Source: a virus. From it: a stretch of 44,436 nucleotides of DNA. The stretch's first letter is position 1, and each line of letters begins with the position of its first letter. Below are positions 1-9,033 of this stretch, one piece after another. Below the pieces are notes generated by a model. It was not told the origin of the DNA. It made no database searches and worked only from the letters and a program-made list of their open reading frames with translations. The position numbers and the translations under genes were made by a program. The stretch lies in the IMG/VR virus record IMGVR_UViG_3300037606_000337, positions 1-44,436 of that record; one strand, given 5' to 3'.

Positions 1-1
1 C

Positions 2-2752
2 AAGGTGCGCAAGCAGATCGTTGCGCAAGAGCTGCGGTTGCTACTCAAGAGCGACCAGCCGGTGAGAATGCTGCGCAAGGCTGCCAAGAACGTGGCGATG
101 CAGCGCCTACGCGAGACGCCGGTGTCTGAAGTATCGGCCCACAAATACGCGGTCGGTGCAAAGCGCGCGCGACGTGATGCAGCGAGGGCGTTCAAGCAAG
201 GCGACCTGAATGCAGCGCGCGAAGCGAAGCGGCGCGAACTCATGGCCGAGACGATGGCCGGTGTAGCCGCCGACTTCCGCGCGGAGCGAGTGAAGGCTGA
301 GAAGGTTTGGGCCAAGGCGTTCCGCCCTGACTCCAAGCTCGGCAAGAACCGCGACATGAACGTAGTGCATATCTTGCGCTCGTTGTTGTCGACGCTCGAC
401 GCGGGCCGCAAGCAGACCGACCCCGACAAGCACCTCGCTTTAGTCCATAAGTATGCACCGGAGGTAGTGGCGCAGTGGGTTGATCGGCTCAACCGAGTGC
501 GCGAGATGGTTACCGAGAAGGGGCTACAAGTCCCGCGCGGCAACCGCCCCCGCTTCGAGGCGTTGACGGTCGACGAGTTCCGCGAGTTCGCGGCACTCGC
601 CAAGCACTTGTGGCACCAGACGCGTTTGATCCGCGAGGTTGAACTCGACGGCAAGCGCATGCTGCGTGAGGACGCGGTAGCGCAAGCACTCAACGACCTT
701 GAGACCACGATCGACACTCAAGACGAGCGCGGTGCTAAGTCTGATATCACCGTCAGCGAGGACGTGAGCGGAGGCATCGGCGACTACTTTGCCCACCTCA
801 CCCGCGTCGAGCACTTGTTCCGCCGCCTCGGTGGCATCTTCCCGAAGCTGTTCACGCGGGTGAAGGAGGCCGCCAACGCGAAGCGTAAGGCGATGCGCGC
901 TGCGGCTCTTGAGATCGAAGCCGAACTCAAGGGGCTCAACCTCGGCCCGAAGGGCACGATCGTGTCAAAGGAACTCGATTACGTGTTCGGCAGTCGAGTG
1001 CGCGCGAAGGCCGAGATCCTCGGCATGGCACTGCACTACTACAGCCACGGTGCGGAGAGCGAGGGCGTCAGCAACCGCGACAAACTTCTTAAGAGCTACC
1101 AATGGGACGCGGCGGCGGTCGAGCAGTTCCTCGACCGCATGCAAGAAGAAGGCGTGTTGACGCGCGCTGACTTCGCTTGGATGCAGAAGGTCTACGATCG
1201 CAACGGCTCTTACCTCGCCGACGTGCAGAAGGCGCACTATCGCGCCTACGGCTACTACATGCCTGTCGTCAAGACTGAAGCCTTCGAGACCAAGTTCGGT
1301 GAGTTCCCCGGCGGCTACGTGCCAGCGCGCGGCAACCCGAAGAAGGTCAGCCGCATTGCCAAGTTCGACCAAGACAAACTCGCTCAAGCCTACTCAACGT
1401 GGCCGGTCTACGCGCGAGGGTTCACCGAGCAGCGGAGTGCAGACGTTGCGGTTCGTCTCGACTTCAACATCGGCAACCAGATCATCCACGTCGAATCGGT
1501 GCTCAACTTCATTCACATGCACCCGGCGGTGCGCGACGTGTCGATGGTGCTGACCAACGCGGAAGTTCAAAACGTCATCAGCCGTGACCTCGGGCACAAG
1601 TTTGTGAACACCGTCATCGAGCCGTGGTTGAAGCGATCGGCTGAGCAAACGCTCGGCCCGCCGCCTGACTCAGTGATGACTAAGTGGCTGTCGTGGTTGG
1701 CGCGTGGCGCCCAGATGTCGACGATGTTCCTTAACGCCGTCAACGCCCTGCAAAACTACACGGGCTTCGGGCCGATCCTGCGCGAGACCAAGGCCGCTTT
1801 CGTTGGACGTGCCACCGCGCGCTACATGCGCTCGCCTCGCCAGATGGGGCGCGACGCATCGAAGATAAGCGCCGAGATGGCTGAGCGTCTTGAGCGTCAA
1901 GTGTTCGAGATCACCAAGGAATCGAACGAGATCCTGCTCGGTGACAACTGGATCAAGAAGGGTGCGCAGAAGATCGAGCGCAACACCTACATCCTTCAGA
2001 CGGCGACGCAGCACACGGTCGACGTGATCGGTTGGTGGGCGCACCACGATCAAGTTTACTCGGAGCAACTAAAGCTCGGTGAGAGCACCGAGACCGCTGA
2101 GAAGACCGCGATCCGCGAAGCCGACTCGTTGATTCGGCGCACGCAGATGAGCGGCGCGCCCGAGGACATCAGCACGTTCGAAGGGCTCGGCGGAATGTGG
2201 AAGGCGATCGCGCCGTTCAAAAGTTGGTTCATCAACTGGTTCAACTACACCGCCACGCGCACGCGCATGGACTTGCGCAAGGAAGGCGTTGACCGCATCG
2301 CCGCGCTCGCTGCAACCTACGCGACCACCGTGCTCGTGCCCGGGGTAATCGCCACGCTGATCGCTGAAGGCTTGCGCGGCGACTTCGAGGACGAAGACGA
2401 AGATGGCTACCTCGACGACATGGGCTTGTTGCTCTTGCGTTCGCACGTCGACTTGATGAGTGGTCCGTTGCCGTTGGTCGGTGACGTGATGCGTATCACC
2501 AGCAACACGTTCCTCGACGACGAAGTATGGAACACCCGCATGCCGTCGGCGCCCTACGCCAAGCTCATGGAGAAGCTCGCGCAAGCACCGGCCAAGCTCG
2601 CCGCCGGTGAGAGCGCGCTCGACATGTTCGACGCGATCACCGCCATCGGGTCCGCGTTGCACGTGCCGCTCGAAGCCTTTGGCAAGCGCGTCAAGGTGCT
2701 CGCCGATGAGGACGACAGCGAGCTGCTGCGGCGGTTGCTGAGTGGACGGTAG
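2..2752 (+). CDS. C-terminal part of giant polyvalent internal virion protein (5' truncated)
   Basis: The frame is open from base 2, so the true start lies outside the window; 917 codons are present. The first ~100 residues are basic and helical (KVRKQIVAQEL, then RLRETPVSEV and FKQGDLNAAREAKRRELM), a style I know from the C-terminal half of very large polyvalent phage proteins. Near residues 570-780 there is a helical block with MFLNAVNALQNYTG and FKSWFINWFNY, followed by a hydrophobic segment (AALAATYATTVLVPGVIATLI) and an acidic DEDEDGYLDD stretch. This resembles the large polyvalent protein-associated (LPD38-like) C-terminus. It is the last gene of the rightward operon and ends just before a terminator. 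I infer that it is the continuation of the open frame at the right end of the window. Such proteins are thought to be ejected with the DNA; the function here is unproven. Confidence 0.8.
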   Translation, partial: KVRKQIVAQELRLLLKSDQPVRMLRKAAKNVAMQRLRETPVSEVSAHKYAVGAKRARRDAARAFKQGDLNAAREAKRRELMAETMAGVAADFRAERVKAEKVWAKAFRPDSKLGKNRDMNVVHILRSLLSTLDAGRKQTDPDKHLALVHKYAPEVVAQWVDRLNRVREMVTEKGLQVPRGNRPRFEALTVDEFREFAALAKHLWHQTRLIREVELDGKRMLREDAVAQALNDLETTIDTQDERGAKSDITVSEDVSGGIGDYFAHLTRVEHLFRRLGGIFPKLFTRVKEAANAKRKAMRAAALEIEAELKGLNLGPKGTIVSKELDYVFGSRVRAKAEILGMALHYYSHGAESEGVSNRDKLLKSYQWDAAAVEQFLDRMQEEGVLTRADFAWMQKVYDRNGSYLADVQKAHYRAYGYYMPVVKTEAFETKFGEFPGGYVPARGNPKKVSRIAKFDQDKLAQAYSTWPVYARGFTEQRSADVAVRLDFNIGNQIIHVESVLNFIHMHPAVRDVSMVLTNAEVQNVISRDLGHKFVNTVIEPWLKRSAEQTLGPPPDSVMTKWLSWLARGAQMSTMFLNAVNALQNYTGFGPILRETKAAFVGRATARYMRSPRQMGRDASKISAEMAERLERQVFEITKESNEILLGDNWIKKGAQKIERNTYILQTATQHTVDVIGWWAHHDQVYSEQLKLGESTETAEKTAIREADSLIRRTQMSGAPEDISTFEGLGGMWKAIAPFKSWFINWFNYTATRTRMDLRKEGVDRIAALAATYATTVLVPGVIATLIAEGLRGDFEDEDEDGYLDDMGLLLLRSHVDLMSGPLPLVGDVMRITSNTFLDDEVWNTRMPSAPYAKLMEKLAQAPAKLAAGESALDMFDAITAIGSALHVPLEAFGKRVKVLADEDDSELLRRLLSGR

Positions 2753-2759
2753 AAAAGGC

Positions 2760-2800
2760 GAAGCCCGCTGCACCCCTGACTAAAGGGCGCAACGGGCTTC
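2760..2800 (-). terminator. Leftward rho-independent terminator at the convergent gene junction
   Basis: GAAGCCCG (2760-2767) pairs with CGGGCTTC (2793-2800), an 8-bp perfect stem with a partly self-complementary loop. On the minus strand the stem is followed by GCCTTTTCTAC, a short U-rich tract, so it best fits the end of the leftward replication operon. It may also halt rightward late transcription, as the last late gene stops at 2752. Confidence 0.65.
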
Positions 2801-2827
2801 ACCAACCTCTCGTCTCTTCTCGCTCGC

Positions 2828-2864
2828 GCGCCCACGATAACACCGCCCCGGTGCTCGCGGGCGC
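2828..2864. terminator. Second compound hairpin in the convergent intergenic gap
   Basis: GCGCCC (2828-2833) pairs with GGGCGC (2859-2864), enclosing a second stem CACCG (2841-2845)/CGGTG (2849-2853) with a CCC loop. It lies between the two convergent operons. No clear U-tract is visible on either strand, so the terminator role is less certain than for the hairpin at 2760-2800. Confidence 0.35.
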
Positions 2865-2868
2865 CTCT

Positions 2869-3096
2869 CTACTCAAACTCTCGGCAGCTTGCGGCCGCCT
2901 GTGCGTCGATCTGAGCCCCTAAGTCTGGGGGGCTGTCAGTGTCGGCCCTCACGACTTTCGGACCGGAGCGACTACGCTGGCGCCGCGCATCGCGCTGGGC
3001 TTGCCTGAGCCACTTGACCGGGCGGTAGACCACCGTTGGGGTGGTCACGCCGTTCTCGACCACGTCGACAATCACCGCCATCATCCGCCCGTTCAT
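2869..3096 (-). CDS. Small hypothetical protein, last gene of leftward operon
   Basis: 75 residues from ATG at 3096 (MNGRMMAVIVDVVEN...). I chose this start because it overlaps the upstream gene's TGA as ATGA, the usual arrangement in this genome, and has GAGG about 7 nt upstream. A GTG at 3147 would give 92 residues but overlap the upstream gene by 55 bases. A beta-like N-terminus is followed by a basic stretch (RQAQRDARRQRSRSGPK) and an acidic/alanine-rich tail. I do not recognise the family. Its position suggests an early accessory role. Confidence 0.5.
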   Translation of the reverse strand: MNGRMMAVIVDVVENGVTTPTVVYRPVKWLRQAQRDARRQRSRSGPKVVRADTDSPPDLGAQIDAQAAASCREFE

Positions 3097-3275
3097 TGGG
3101 TGGCCTCGAATTGGTAGCACCAGTCGGTAGACATCACCGCGGGCCACTCAGCCTTGGCGTCGCCACCTAGGAAGTAGAGGGACGGGGGCGCCGCGTGGCA
3201 CTCAAGCCCGCACCCGGTGACGACCGACTTGACGCACGTGACGCAGCTATCGGGCGGGGTGTCGAAGGCGTCCAA
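3093..3275 (-). CDS. Small cysteine-rich protein, possible zinc-binding
   Basis: 60 residues starting at TTG 3275. The TTG start is supported by a strong Shine-Dalgarno, GGAGGTG, 5-6 nt upstream, and by tight packing behind the HTH gene that stops at 3278. Cysteines occur as SCVTC, then GCGLEC, then a late WC, which is compatible with a small zinc-binding fold. I do not recognise a named family. It is translated between the HTH protein and the terminal small gene of the operon. Confidence 0.55.
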   Translation of the reverse strand: MDAFDTPPDSCVTCVKSVVTGCGLECHAAPPSLYFLGGDAKAEWPAVMSTDWCYQFEATQ

Positions 3276-3277
3276 GG

Positions 3278-3547
3278 CTACACCTCCAAGCCTTTGGCCG
3301 CACGCCGAAGCGTCTCAGCCAACGCACGCTTGAGTGGAGCCTGCGGCACACCTAGCGCCGCAGCCAACTCGGCAAGCAGATCGGGCGAAGGGTTTGCGGT
3401 CAACCCGCGGGCGAGACGGCTCCACCACTGCGGGCTGACGCCCGCCATATCGAGCACGAGTTGCATCGGGATCGGGCGAGCCGTCTGCGGGCGCGCACGT
3501 GCGCGGTGAACGAACACCGCGAGAGTCTCTTGAGGTTTCTTTTTCAT
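3278..3547 (-). CDS. Small helix-turn-helix protein
   Basis: 89 residues from ATG 3547 (MKKKPQETLAVFVHRARAR...). The start overlaps the polymerase stop codon as ATGA; a longer frame to 3604 would run deep into the polymerase gene. Residues ~30-75 read as an XRE-like helix-turn-helix: QLVLDMAGVSPQWWSRLARG, then PSPDLLAELAAALGV. The basic N-terminus (MKKK, HRARAR) would favour DNA contact. It could be an early-operon transcription regulator or a DNA-binding accessory to the polymerase just upstream. The fold assignment is by motif only. Confidence 0.6.
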   Translation of the reverse strand: MKKKPQETLAVFVHRARARPQTARPIPMQLVLDMAGVSPQWWSRLARGLTANPSPDLLAELAAALGVPQAPLKRALAETLRRAAKGLEV

Positions 3548-5586
3548 CCTAGGAACACGGGGCTTCGGTAGCCTTCGGCGTCGATGGGTAGCCCGTCGGC
3601 CCAACGAGGTTGGTCGGTCAGAAGTTGGCAGAACTCTGCCGGGTCTCCTTCACCGAGGCGAACTTGTGCGCACGCTGCATCGTGCAGGTGCATCACGGGG
3701 GTATAGGTCGGATGAGCGTCGACCGTGCAAAGCGCATGCGCTAGCAGGTCGCGCGCCGTTGCTTGAGTGGCGTTCTCGGCGAGCTTGCCGCCGTAGGTCT
3801 CCTTCAGCACCATCTTCGCGCCACGCGGTCCCCAGAACTGAATCGTCTGAGTTTCCATGTCGCCGACCTCGACGAGTCCTTCATCGGTGACGTAGGGCAT
3901 CTGCTTCACTTGCGGGACCACACGCGGGTGCCAGTAGCTGAGCTGCCGCCCCGATGGCAGTTCGAGCACTAGCCGCTCGGCAGTGCGGCGCAAAGTGCAT
4001 CGGCCAACTGGCGCAGCACGGCCGGGCTTGCCAAGGATCAAGTTGCGGGCGGTGTCCTCGATGTCCTTCCAGAAGTTCACCGTCAGCGAGTTGCGGTCGC
4101 GCCACAAACGCTTGATGCGGCGAGCTTCGAGCAACTCCAAGTCGACCCCGTAGCCCGCAGCAGTGTCGCGAAACTTGATGTCGCCCATGCCGAACTGCAA
4201 CGCGAGTTCCTGGACCTTGCCAAGATTGCGCACGGTGCTGCCGACAGCCGCAGCCGAGAGAACGTAGATGTCCACACCGTCGGCGAAGACTTGCAGCTTC
4301 GCGTTGTCGAACGCGAGCCAAGGCAGCACGCGCGCCTCGATAGCGGAGTAGTCGCCGCCAATCAGCTCGAAGCCGGTCGGTGCGGCGATCATGCTGCGCA
4401 AGCTGAGCGACAGCGCGGATAGAACGTTCTGGTTGACTTCGCACTGACTCAAGAACGTTAGTGCACCCTTCTGCACGAGTGCGCGCACGAGCTGCGAGTG
4501 CTCGTAGCTACGACGGTCTTTCGGCGCGTTGTGGAGCTGCAGCCCTTTTGCCGACCACCGCCCCGTCTGAGAGGCACCGCAGTAGCGGAGCTGCCACCGC
4601 ACGCGGCCATCTCGCGACACTAGGCGGGTAGCCGCGTCTAGCTTCGCGAGCGAGGTGAGCTTGCCCATCTCGATCTTGTGCGTCAAAACCTTAGCAACGG
4701 CTGGGGGTAGATCGAGGCCGTGGTCGAGCAGCTCATAGCATGAGTCCAGGTCGAGCGACTCGGACCACTTACCATCGGCGCGCTTCCGGCGAGGCAGCTC
4801 GATGCCCATGCCCTTGACGAATGCCTTGGCTTCGGCAACGGGGTCGATGATGGCTTTGTCACCGGGGAGCACCGCCGTCGCTTCGAGGGTAGCTCCGTAG
4901 ACTCCCTTGCGCTGCAGACCCGCCACCTTCGCGAGAGCAGCGATGAACGGTTGATCGAGGAAGACCCCGCGCTCGTTGATCTTGGTGTCAGCAACCCAAG
5001 TCGCGCGCTCGGCGACGGAGAGCCCTGGCATCACCTTGTAGGCCGCCAACTGCGCGCGGTTGTCGCGCAAGCAATACAAACCGAGGCGGTCAAGCTCCCC
5101 ATCCTCGGGCGGGTGAACGTGCGTTCCGTCAGCGTGCAACTTGCACAGCTTCATCATCAGCGTGTGCCCTTCCTTGTCTTTCGCTTCGGGCAGCCCGAGC
5201 GCCTTCGTCAACCCGTCGAGCGACTGAGGTAGGTTGAGCGATGCAGCGAGAGCCATCGTGTCGTGCCACTGTTCGATAGCCGGTAGGGGCAAGCCGGGGA
5301 TCAACCCCGCCTTGGTCATCTCGATCTCGAACGCAGCGTTATGCGCAAGGCACGGCTTACCTAAGCGGATCCATGAGACCACCGACGGCGGGACCTTCTG
5401 CCCTGGCTGCCAAAGCCACTCAGCCGTCGTCTGCCGCCCCGACCGATCCAACACTAGGAACGTGAACGCGGCGCACAATGCGCGAGTAGTGGGGTGCTCG
5501 GCGTAGGCGGCCGATCCAACCTTCGGCAAGTCCGCGTGGCTCGCGGTCTCGTAGTCGATGCAAAGGATCTCGCGCGGGCTTGTCAC
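3544..5586 (-). CDS. DNA polymerase, family A, with 3'-5' exonuclease domain
   Basis: 680 residues from GTG 5586, which overlaps the helicase TGA as GTGA and has GAGG 7 nt upstream. An ATG at 5679 would overlap the helicase by ~95 bases and adds non-homologous residues. Exonuclease motifs are visible: ILCIDYET (D11, E13), AHNAAFEIEM and LYCLRDN. Polymerase motif A is GGDYSAIEARVL (catalytic D412). GKVQELALQFGMG is the motif-B-like helix of the phage bifunctional exonuclease/polymerase group. Motif C is LHDAAC (D636), with Ala where Pol I has Glu in HDE. It is the replicative polymerase of the phage and sits directly downstream of the RecD-like helicase in the same operon. There is no 5'-3' exonuclease domain. 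Confidence 0.95.
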   Translation of the reverse strand: MTSPREILCIDYETASHADLPKVGSAAYAEHPTTRALCAAFTFLVLDRSGRQTTAEWLWQPGQKVPPSVVSWIRLGKPCLAHNAAFEIEMTKAGLIPGLPLPAIEQWHDTMALAASLNLPQSLDGLTKALGLPEAKDKEGHTLMMKLCKLHADGTHVHPPEDGELDRLGLYCLRDNRAQLAAYKVMPGLSVAERATWVADTKINERGVFLDQPFIAALAKVAGLQRKGVYGATLEATAVLPGDKAIIDPVAEAKAFVKGMGIELPRRKRADGKWSESLDLDSCYELLDHGLDLPPAVAKVLTHKIEMGKLTSLAKLDAATRLVSRDGRVRWQLRYCGASQTGRWSAKGLQLHNAPKDRRSYEHSQLVRALVQKGALTFLSQCEVNQNVLSALSLSLRSMIAAPTGFELIGGDYSAIEARVLPWLAFDNAKLQVFADGVDIYVLSAAAVGSTVRNLGKVQELALQFGMGDIKFRDTAAGYGVDLELLEARRIKRLWRDRNSLTVNFWKDIEDTARNLILGKPGRAAPVGRCTLRRTAERLVLELPSGRQLSYWHPRVVPQVKQMPYVTDEGLVEVGDMETQTIQFWGPRGAKMVLKETYGGKLAENATQATARDLLAHALCTVDAHPTYTPVMHLHDAACAQVRLGEGDPAEFCQLLTDQPRWADGLPIDAEGYRSPVFLG

Positions 5587-6722
5587 CCGACTACCTCGGC
5601 GGTGCGCTTGACCGGCAAGGCGTTGAACGGCATCCAGATCAGCTTCTTCGCCGCACGCGTCGCGGCGGTGTAGCGCCACCGAGCTGCGTCCGTGTCGGGG
5701 GCTTCATCGACGACGGCGACGATGTCCCACTCACTACCTTGCGACGAGTGCGCGGTGATCGCGTAGCCGTAGTCGGCGAGCACGCCTTCAGACTCGAACT
5801 TCGTGCGGAAGGCCGCGCGCTTTTCCTTGTGCCAGTTGTTGGGGTGGAACCTCACTTTGAGCAAACTATCGGGGAGCTGCAGCACGCCCCAAGTGGGGTG
5901 CCGCGACTGCCGGTCCCACATGCCGACTTCGCAGTCGTAGACCTCACCGTTGAAGATCCCTTGTTCGTGGTAGTTGCTGCGGATCTGCACGGGGATCACG
6001 GCGGGGAAGTCCTGACCCTTCTCAGTGTGCGCCTTCAGCATCAGCATGTTGAGTTGCACGCGAGTGTAGTTGCGCCAGCACAACCACACGTTGACCGACG
6101 GCAAGCGCTTCAGCGGCACGCCCGGCGGGGCAATCAACACGTCGTTACGCGTCGGTTGGAACTCGAACGGGTCACCGCCCGCCCGGATGTGGTGGGCGAA
6201 GGTGAGTATCTCGTTACCGTTCGCTTGGCGCATCACGGTCTCAAGCCGCACGTCAGCGTCACGCATCAAACCGGGGTCGTTGCCGACCGGTGGCAGTTGC
6301 CCGTGGTCGCCGACGAACAAGAACCGCGCTCGCGTGCTGAGCAGTTGCCCCAAGGTATCCGAGTCGATCATGGACGCCTCGTCGATGACGAACAGCACAT
6401 GCGGCCCAGCTTGACCGGGGGTGAACTCGAACTCAGGTTGGCCCGACTCGCCTTTGCCTACATACGTGTAGAACACCGAGTGGATGGTTTGCGCGGGGAT
6501 GTCCTTCGAGCGCAGCACGCTCGAAGCCTTGTTGGTCGGTGCGAGGTAGCGGATTATCAACTGATCACCGACGTAGTCTCTGAGCACGCGCATCAGAGAA
6601 GTCTTGCCGGTGCCCGCAAGGCCAGCGAGCACGAAGCACTTGGTAGCGGTAGGGTCGTTGGCCCAGTCCGAGATTCGGGCTAGGGCTTCCGCTTGCTCGG
6701 CGGTGGGTGTGAAGGGTTGCAT
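5583..6722 (-). CDS. RecD/Dda-like superfamily 1B DNA helicase
   Basis: 379 residues from ATG 6722. ATPase motifs are in order: Walker A AGLAGTGKTS (~33-42), motif Ia YLAPTNKAS, Walker B FVIDEASMID, motif III GDHGQLPPVG, the MRQANGNEI region, then the C-terminal UvrD-like box YAITAHSSQGSEWD and YTAATRAAKKL. This is the 5'-3' helicase group of T4 Dda and RecD, expected to unwind DNA at the phage replication fork or during recombination. It is translationally coupled to the polymerase (GTGA overlap). Upstream lies a structured 134-nt gap, and no convincing Shine-Dalgarno precedes the ATG, so its translation may be controlled by that leader. Confidence 0.93.
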   Translation of the reverse strand: MQPFTPTAEQAEALARISDWANDPTATKCFVLAGLAGTGKTSLMRVLRDYVGDQLIIRYLAPTNKASSVLRSKDIPAQTIHSVFYTYVGKGESGQPEFEFTPGQAGPHVLFVIDEASMIDSDTLGQLLSTRARFLFVGDHGQLPPVGNDPGLMRDADVRLETVMRQANGNEILTFAHHIRAGGDPFEFQPTRNDVLIAPPGVPLKRLPSVNVWLCWRNYTRVQLNMLMLKAHTEKGQDFPAVIPVQIRSNYHEQGIFNGEVYDCEVGMWDRQSRHPTWGVLQLPDSLLKVRFHPNNWHKEKRAAFRTKFESEGVLADYGYAITAHSSQGSEWDIVAVVDEAPDTDAARWRYTAATRAAKKLIWMPFNALPVKRTAEVVG

Positions 6723-6749
6723 TGGTTTGGTCCGTCAGTGAGAAAAGGA

Positions 6750-6849
6750 GGGGGCACCCGGTGAGGTCAACACGCGCCGGTCAGAGCGCTGCGGGATGAA
6801 GGGGATTCTCCTACAAGGAGTGGGATACGGCTCCCGCGCGGGTGCCCCC
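6750..6849 (-). promoter_or_regulatory. Structured leader/intergenic RNA candidate before the RecD-like helicase
   Basis: An 11-bp perfect inverted repeat, GGGGGCACCCG (6750-6760) with CGGGTGCCCCC (6839-6849), closes a 78-nt interior. Inside are GCGGGA (6791-6796)/TCCCGC (6832-6837), with an apical CTCC (6808-6811)/GGAG (6817-6820), and a weaker GCGC/GCGC pair (6774-6777/6786-6789). Together these can form a branched junction. It separates the ssDNA-binding protein gene from the helicase gene on the leftward transcript. A U-tract is absent, so a simple terminator is unlikely. Confidence 0.45.
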
Positions 6850-6856
6850 AGTGTGG

Positions 6857-7459
6857 CTAGCCGAACAAGTCCTCAACGGACTGCGACGTGGCGGATGCCT
6901 TGTCGACCTTGCCGCCAAGCCCGGTGAATGCCTCCACCGGAGTGCCCGCCCCTTGGTTGGTCCCGGTGTTGAGCGACGGGCCTTCCTGCACGAATTGCAC
7001 GTGATTCAGGCCGATGCTCACGCCGGTGTCGTTGCCGTAGGACCACACGTATGCATTGACGTTGACGCGGACGTAGCAGCCCGACTTGAACACCGAGAGG
7101 TCAAGCTGGGGGCGGATGTGTGTGTCGACCATCCCGGGCTTGTCGGTGTTCTGAGCGTTGAAGAAGAAGAAGTCTTCCGCGTCGTCCAACTTGGCGAACA
7201 AGGACTCCTTGCCTTCGAGCGCGCGCTTTTGGTCCTCGATCTTGCAGGACTTGACGGGGTTGAAGCGGCCGACGAGCTTGACACCGCCCGCCTCAGCGGA
7301 CTCCTTCACCGCGGCTACGAGCATCTTCAGCTCTTCGCTGTCTTTGTGCAGCAGCACAAGCACACCATACTTGGGCTCGCCCCGGTCCTGCTTACGCGGG
7401 CGGGCGAGGTTGGGGAACATGATCCGAACGGGGTCGGGGGTAGAGAAGTTAGTAGCCAT
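6857..7459 (-). CDS. Single-stranded DNA-binding protein, Enc34 type (DUF2815)
   Basis: 200 residues from ATG 7459. The N-terminus (RIMFPNLARPRKQDRGEPKYGVLVLLHK) and the FFFFNAQNTDKPGMVD and GCYVRVNVNAYVW segments match what I know of the DUF2815/Enc34 ssDNA-binding family, an OB-fold protein common in phage replication operons. The C-terminus is a Gly/Thr/Gln linker ending in an acidic VEDLFG tip, like SSB partner-binding tails. It sits between the DUF2800 nuclease and the helicase/polymerase pair, the usual neighbourhood of this family. It should coat ssDNA at the fork and recruit replication enzymes. Confidence 0.88.
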   Translation of the reverse strand: MATNFSTPDPVRIMFPNLARPRKQDRGEPKYGVLVLLHKDSEELKMLVAAVKESAEAGGVKLVGRFNPVKSCKIEDQKRALEGKESLFAKLDDAEDFFFFNAQNTDKPGMVDTHIRPQLDLSVFKSGCYVRVNVNAYVWSYGNDTGVSIGLNHVQFVQEGPSLNTGTNQGAGTPVEAFTGLGGKVDKASATSQSVEDLFG

Positions 7460-7474
7460 CGTTTCAGTCTCAAA

Positions 7475-8641
7475 TCAAGCGGACGGGAAAAGGGCCGTTG
7501 GTGCGATCGCGGGCCGGGAATTGGAGTCAGGCACCATCTTGGAACCTGTGACGGGTCGCTCGACCAACGAGGCCAAGCTCATGCGGATGTTCGCCGCAGC
7601 TAGCCGACGCTCGGCCTCCGCTGGGGTTACAAGTGGGGCTTTACTCCACGGGTCGATTCCATTCATGGCCAACAGTGGCCCGGCGGAATCTGCGTCGATC
7701 CACCGACGGTTACCGATGGTCTCAACCAGCTTGTGGCCCGGCACGGACTCACCGCGTTCGAGCTTCTGCTGTGCGAACTTGTGGACCGCGTTGAGCCAGT
7801 CAGTGACCCGCGGCGCAAGCTCGATGATCCGAGCGAGTTGATCGGTGGTCAAGGTCTCGATAGGCGCGGGCGCCCTATTCGAGAAAACATCGCGCGCGGC
7901 CTCGTTGGCCTCACGGCCGCGCGCAGGGCACGTAGCTGCAGCGTCGCAGAACTGGCAATGCTCGCCCGTCTTCAACGTGCGACTGCCGCCTACGATCAAA
8001 GCCTCGTGCTTCAGCAACGTGGCTTCGGCGGACTCAAGCCCGGCGCGAGTCATCTCCCATTCACGCCAAGGCTCACCGCCCGCACGAGGTTGGTAGATGT
8101 GGATCACGACGGTCTCGACCATGGCCGCCGCCGCAGGGTCCGTCTTGGCGATCTCCTTCACCGAGCCAACTGCGTAGCAGATGCCTTGGTAGTTGCCCTC
8201 GACTTCGACGACCTTGCCCGCGCCATACTTCAAGTCGGCAACGTGCAGAGTCTTCTTGTCGTCTGACAGCAAGATCACGTCGGCGGTTCCCCAAACGTGT
8301 TCCGAGATGTGGACACGGGTTTCAATCAGAGGAGTGCCGCCCCACATCGTGGCTAGCGCCGAGACGAACTCGGCGTAGTTGTTGACGTGGCCCGCCATCT
8401 CCTCGGTGAACTCGAACTCACCATCGAGTTCGGGTTTCTTTACGTTCCGCGACTTCACGCGGAGGAAGCTGTTTGCGTCTTTGCCTTGCTCGATGCACTT
8501 CGCCGCGATCTCGTGAACGAACGTGCCTTCACGTGCGTAGACGGAATCCCGGTCGGGGGCTTTCGCGCACAGCTCTACCGAGCCGTGACACTCAAGCCAC
8601 CGGTGCGCCGACGAAGGCGAGAGCTTGGCGTGCTCGCTCAC
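7475..8641 (-). CDS. DUF2800 protein, Cas4/RecB-like PD-(D/E)XK nuclease
   Basis: 388 residues from GTG 8641, overlapping the upstream TGA. The N-terminal RWLECHGSV and [11 protein letters not shown] match the RecB/Cas4 helical start. The nuclease core is [11 protein letters not shown]...[10 protein letters not shown], giving the D...(D/E)xK pattern. [12 protein letters not shown] fits the QhxxY-like motif. [14 protein letters not shown] near residue 230, with C18, could hold a 4Fe-4S cluster as in Cas4 and AddB. The family is common next to Enc34-type SSBs and Pol A genes in phages and is presumed to process DNA ends in replication or recombination. The function here is inferred from family and neighbourhood. 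Confidence 0.85.
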   Translation of the reverse strand: MSEHAKLSPSSAHRWLECHGSVELCAKAPDRDSVYAREGTFVHEIAAKCIEQGKDANSFLRVKSRNVKKPELDGEFEFTEEMAGHVNNYAEFVSALATMWGGTPLIETRVHISEHVWGTADVILLSDDKKTLHVADLKYGAGKVVEVEGNYQGICYAVGSVKEIAKTDPAAAAMVETVVIHIYQPRAGGEPWREWEMTRAGLESAEATLLKHEALIVGGSRTLKTGEHCQFCDAAATCPARGREANEAARDVFSNRAPAPIETLTTDQLARIIELAPRVTDWLNAVHKFAQQKLERGESVPGHKLVETIGNRRWIDADSAGPLLAMNGIDPWSKAPLVTPAEAERRLAAANIRMSLASLVERPVTGSKMVPDSNSRPAIAPTALFPSA

Positions 8642-9033
8642 GATTGAAGTGCCTCAAGCGCTGCGATCACCGAAGCGTATTGCGTCTTCTTCAAGGTGGG
8701 CAGCTTGACCACGCCATGATCGGCGAGCACCTTCTGCGACTCGGTGATGAGATTCATCCGCGCGTTCGCGCCGAGCACCTTGCGCACGTCGTCGATCGTC
8801 GGACCGTCGTCCTTCTCGGATGCATAGGCAGCCACTTCAGGCGCGACCTTAGCTTCCTCGGCCGCTTTCATCTCCGCCTTCGTGCGGCGCTTGACCTTCG
8901 GCTTGGGCGCGGCTGCGCCCTCACTCTCTGGTTCGGTATCGTCGGCTTGGTAGCCGGTGAGGGTTGAAAGCGCGCGCATCAGCTCAAGCTGTTCGGCTTC
9001 GGTGTTCGTCTCAATCGTGGTCGTGATCTTCAT
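8638..9033 (-). CDS. Hypothetical protein with lysine/alanine-rich linker
   Basis: 131 residues from ATG 9033. The N-terminal ~30 residues form a small acidic helix pair ([20 protein letters not shown]). A charged linker rich in A, K, P and E follows (~35-75). The C-terminal ~55 residues ([28 protein letters not shown]...) look like a compact helical domain. I have seen this general layout in small proteins of phage replication operons, but I cannot name a family. It is translationally coupled to the DUF2800 nuclease (4-bp overlap), suggesting joint expression and possibly an accessory role. Confidence 0.6.
   Translation of the reverse strand: MKITTTIETNTEAEQLELMRALSTLTGYQADDTEPESEGAAAPKPKVKRRTKAEMKAAEEAKVAPEVAAYASEKDDGPTIDDVRKVLGANARMNLITESQKVLADHGVVKLPTLKKTQYASVIAALEALQS

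Noticed and set aside
5587-5679. ATG 5679 as start of the DNA polymerase
   Set aside because: It would overlap the helicase by ~95 bases, while GTG 5586 overlaps its stop by the usual GTGA, has a Shine-Dalgarno, and begins just before the exonuclease motif.
5580-6683. Long plus-strand open frame (367 codons) opposite the RecD-like helicase
   Set aside because: It lies wholly antisense to a gene with all helicase motifs; its protein is an Arg/His/Val-rich shadow without motifs, a usual by-product of GC-rich codon bias.
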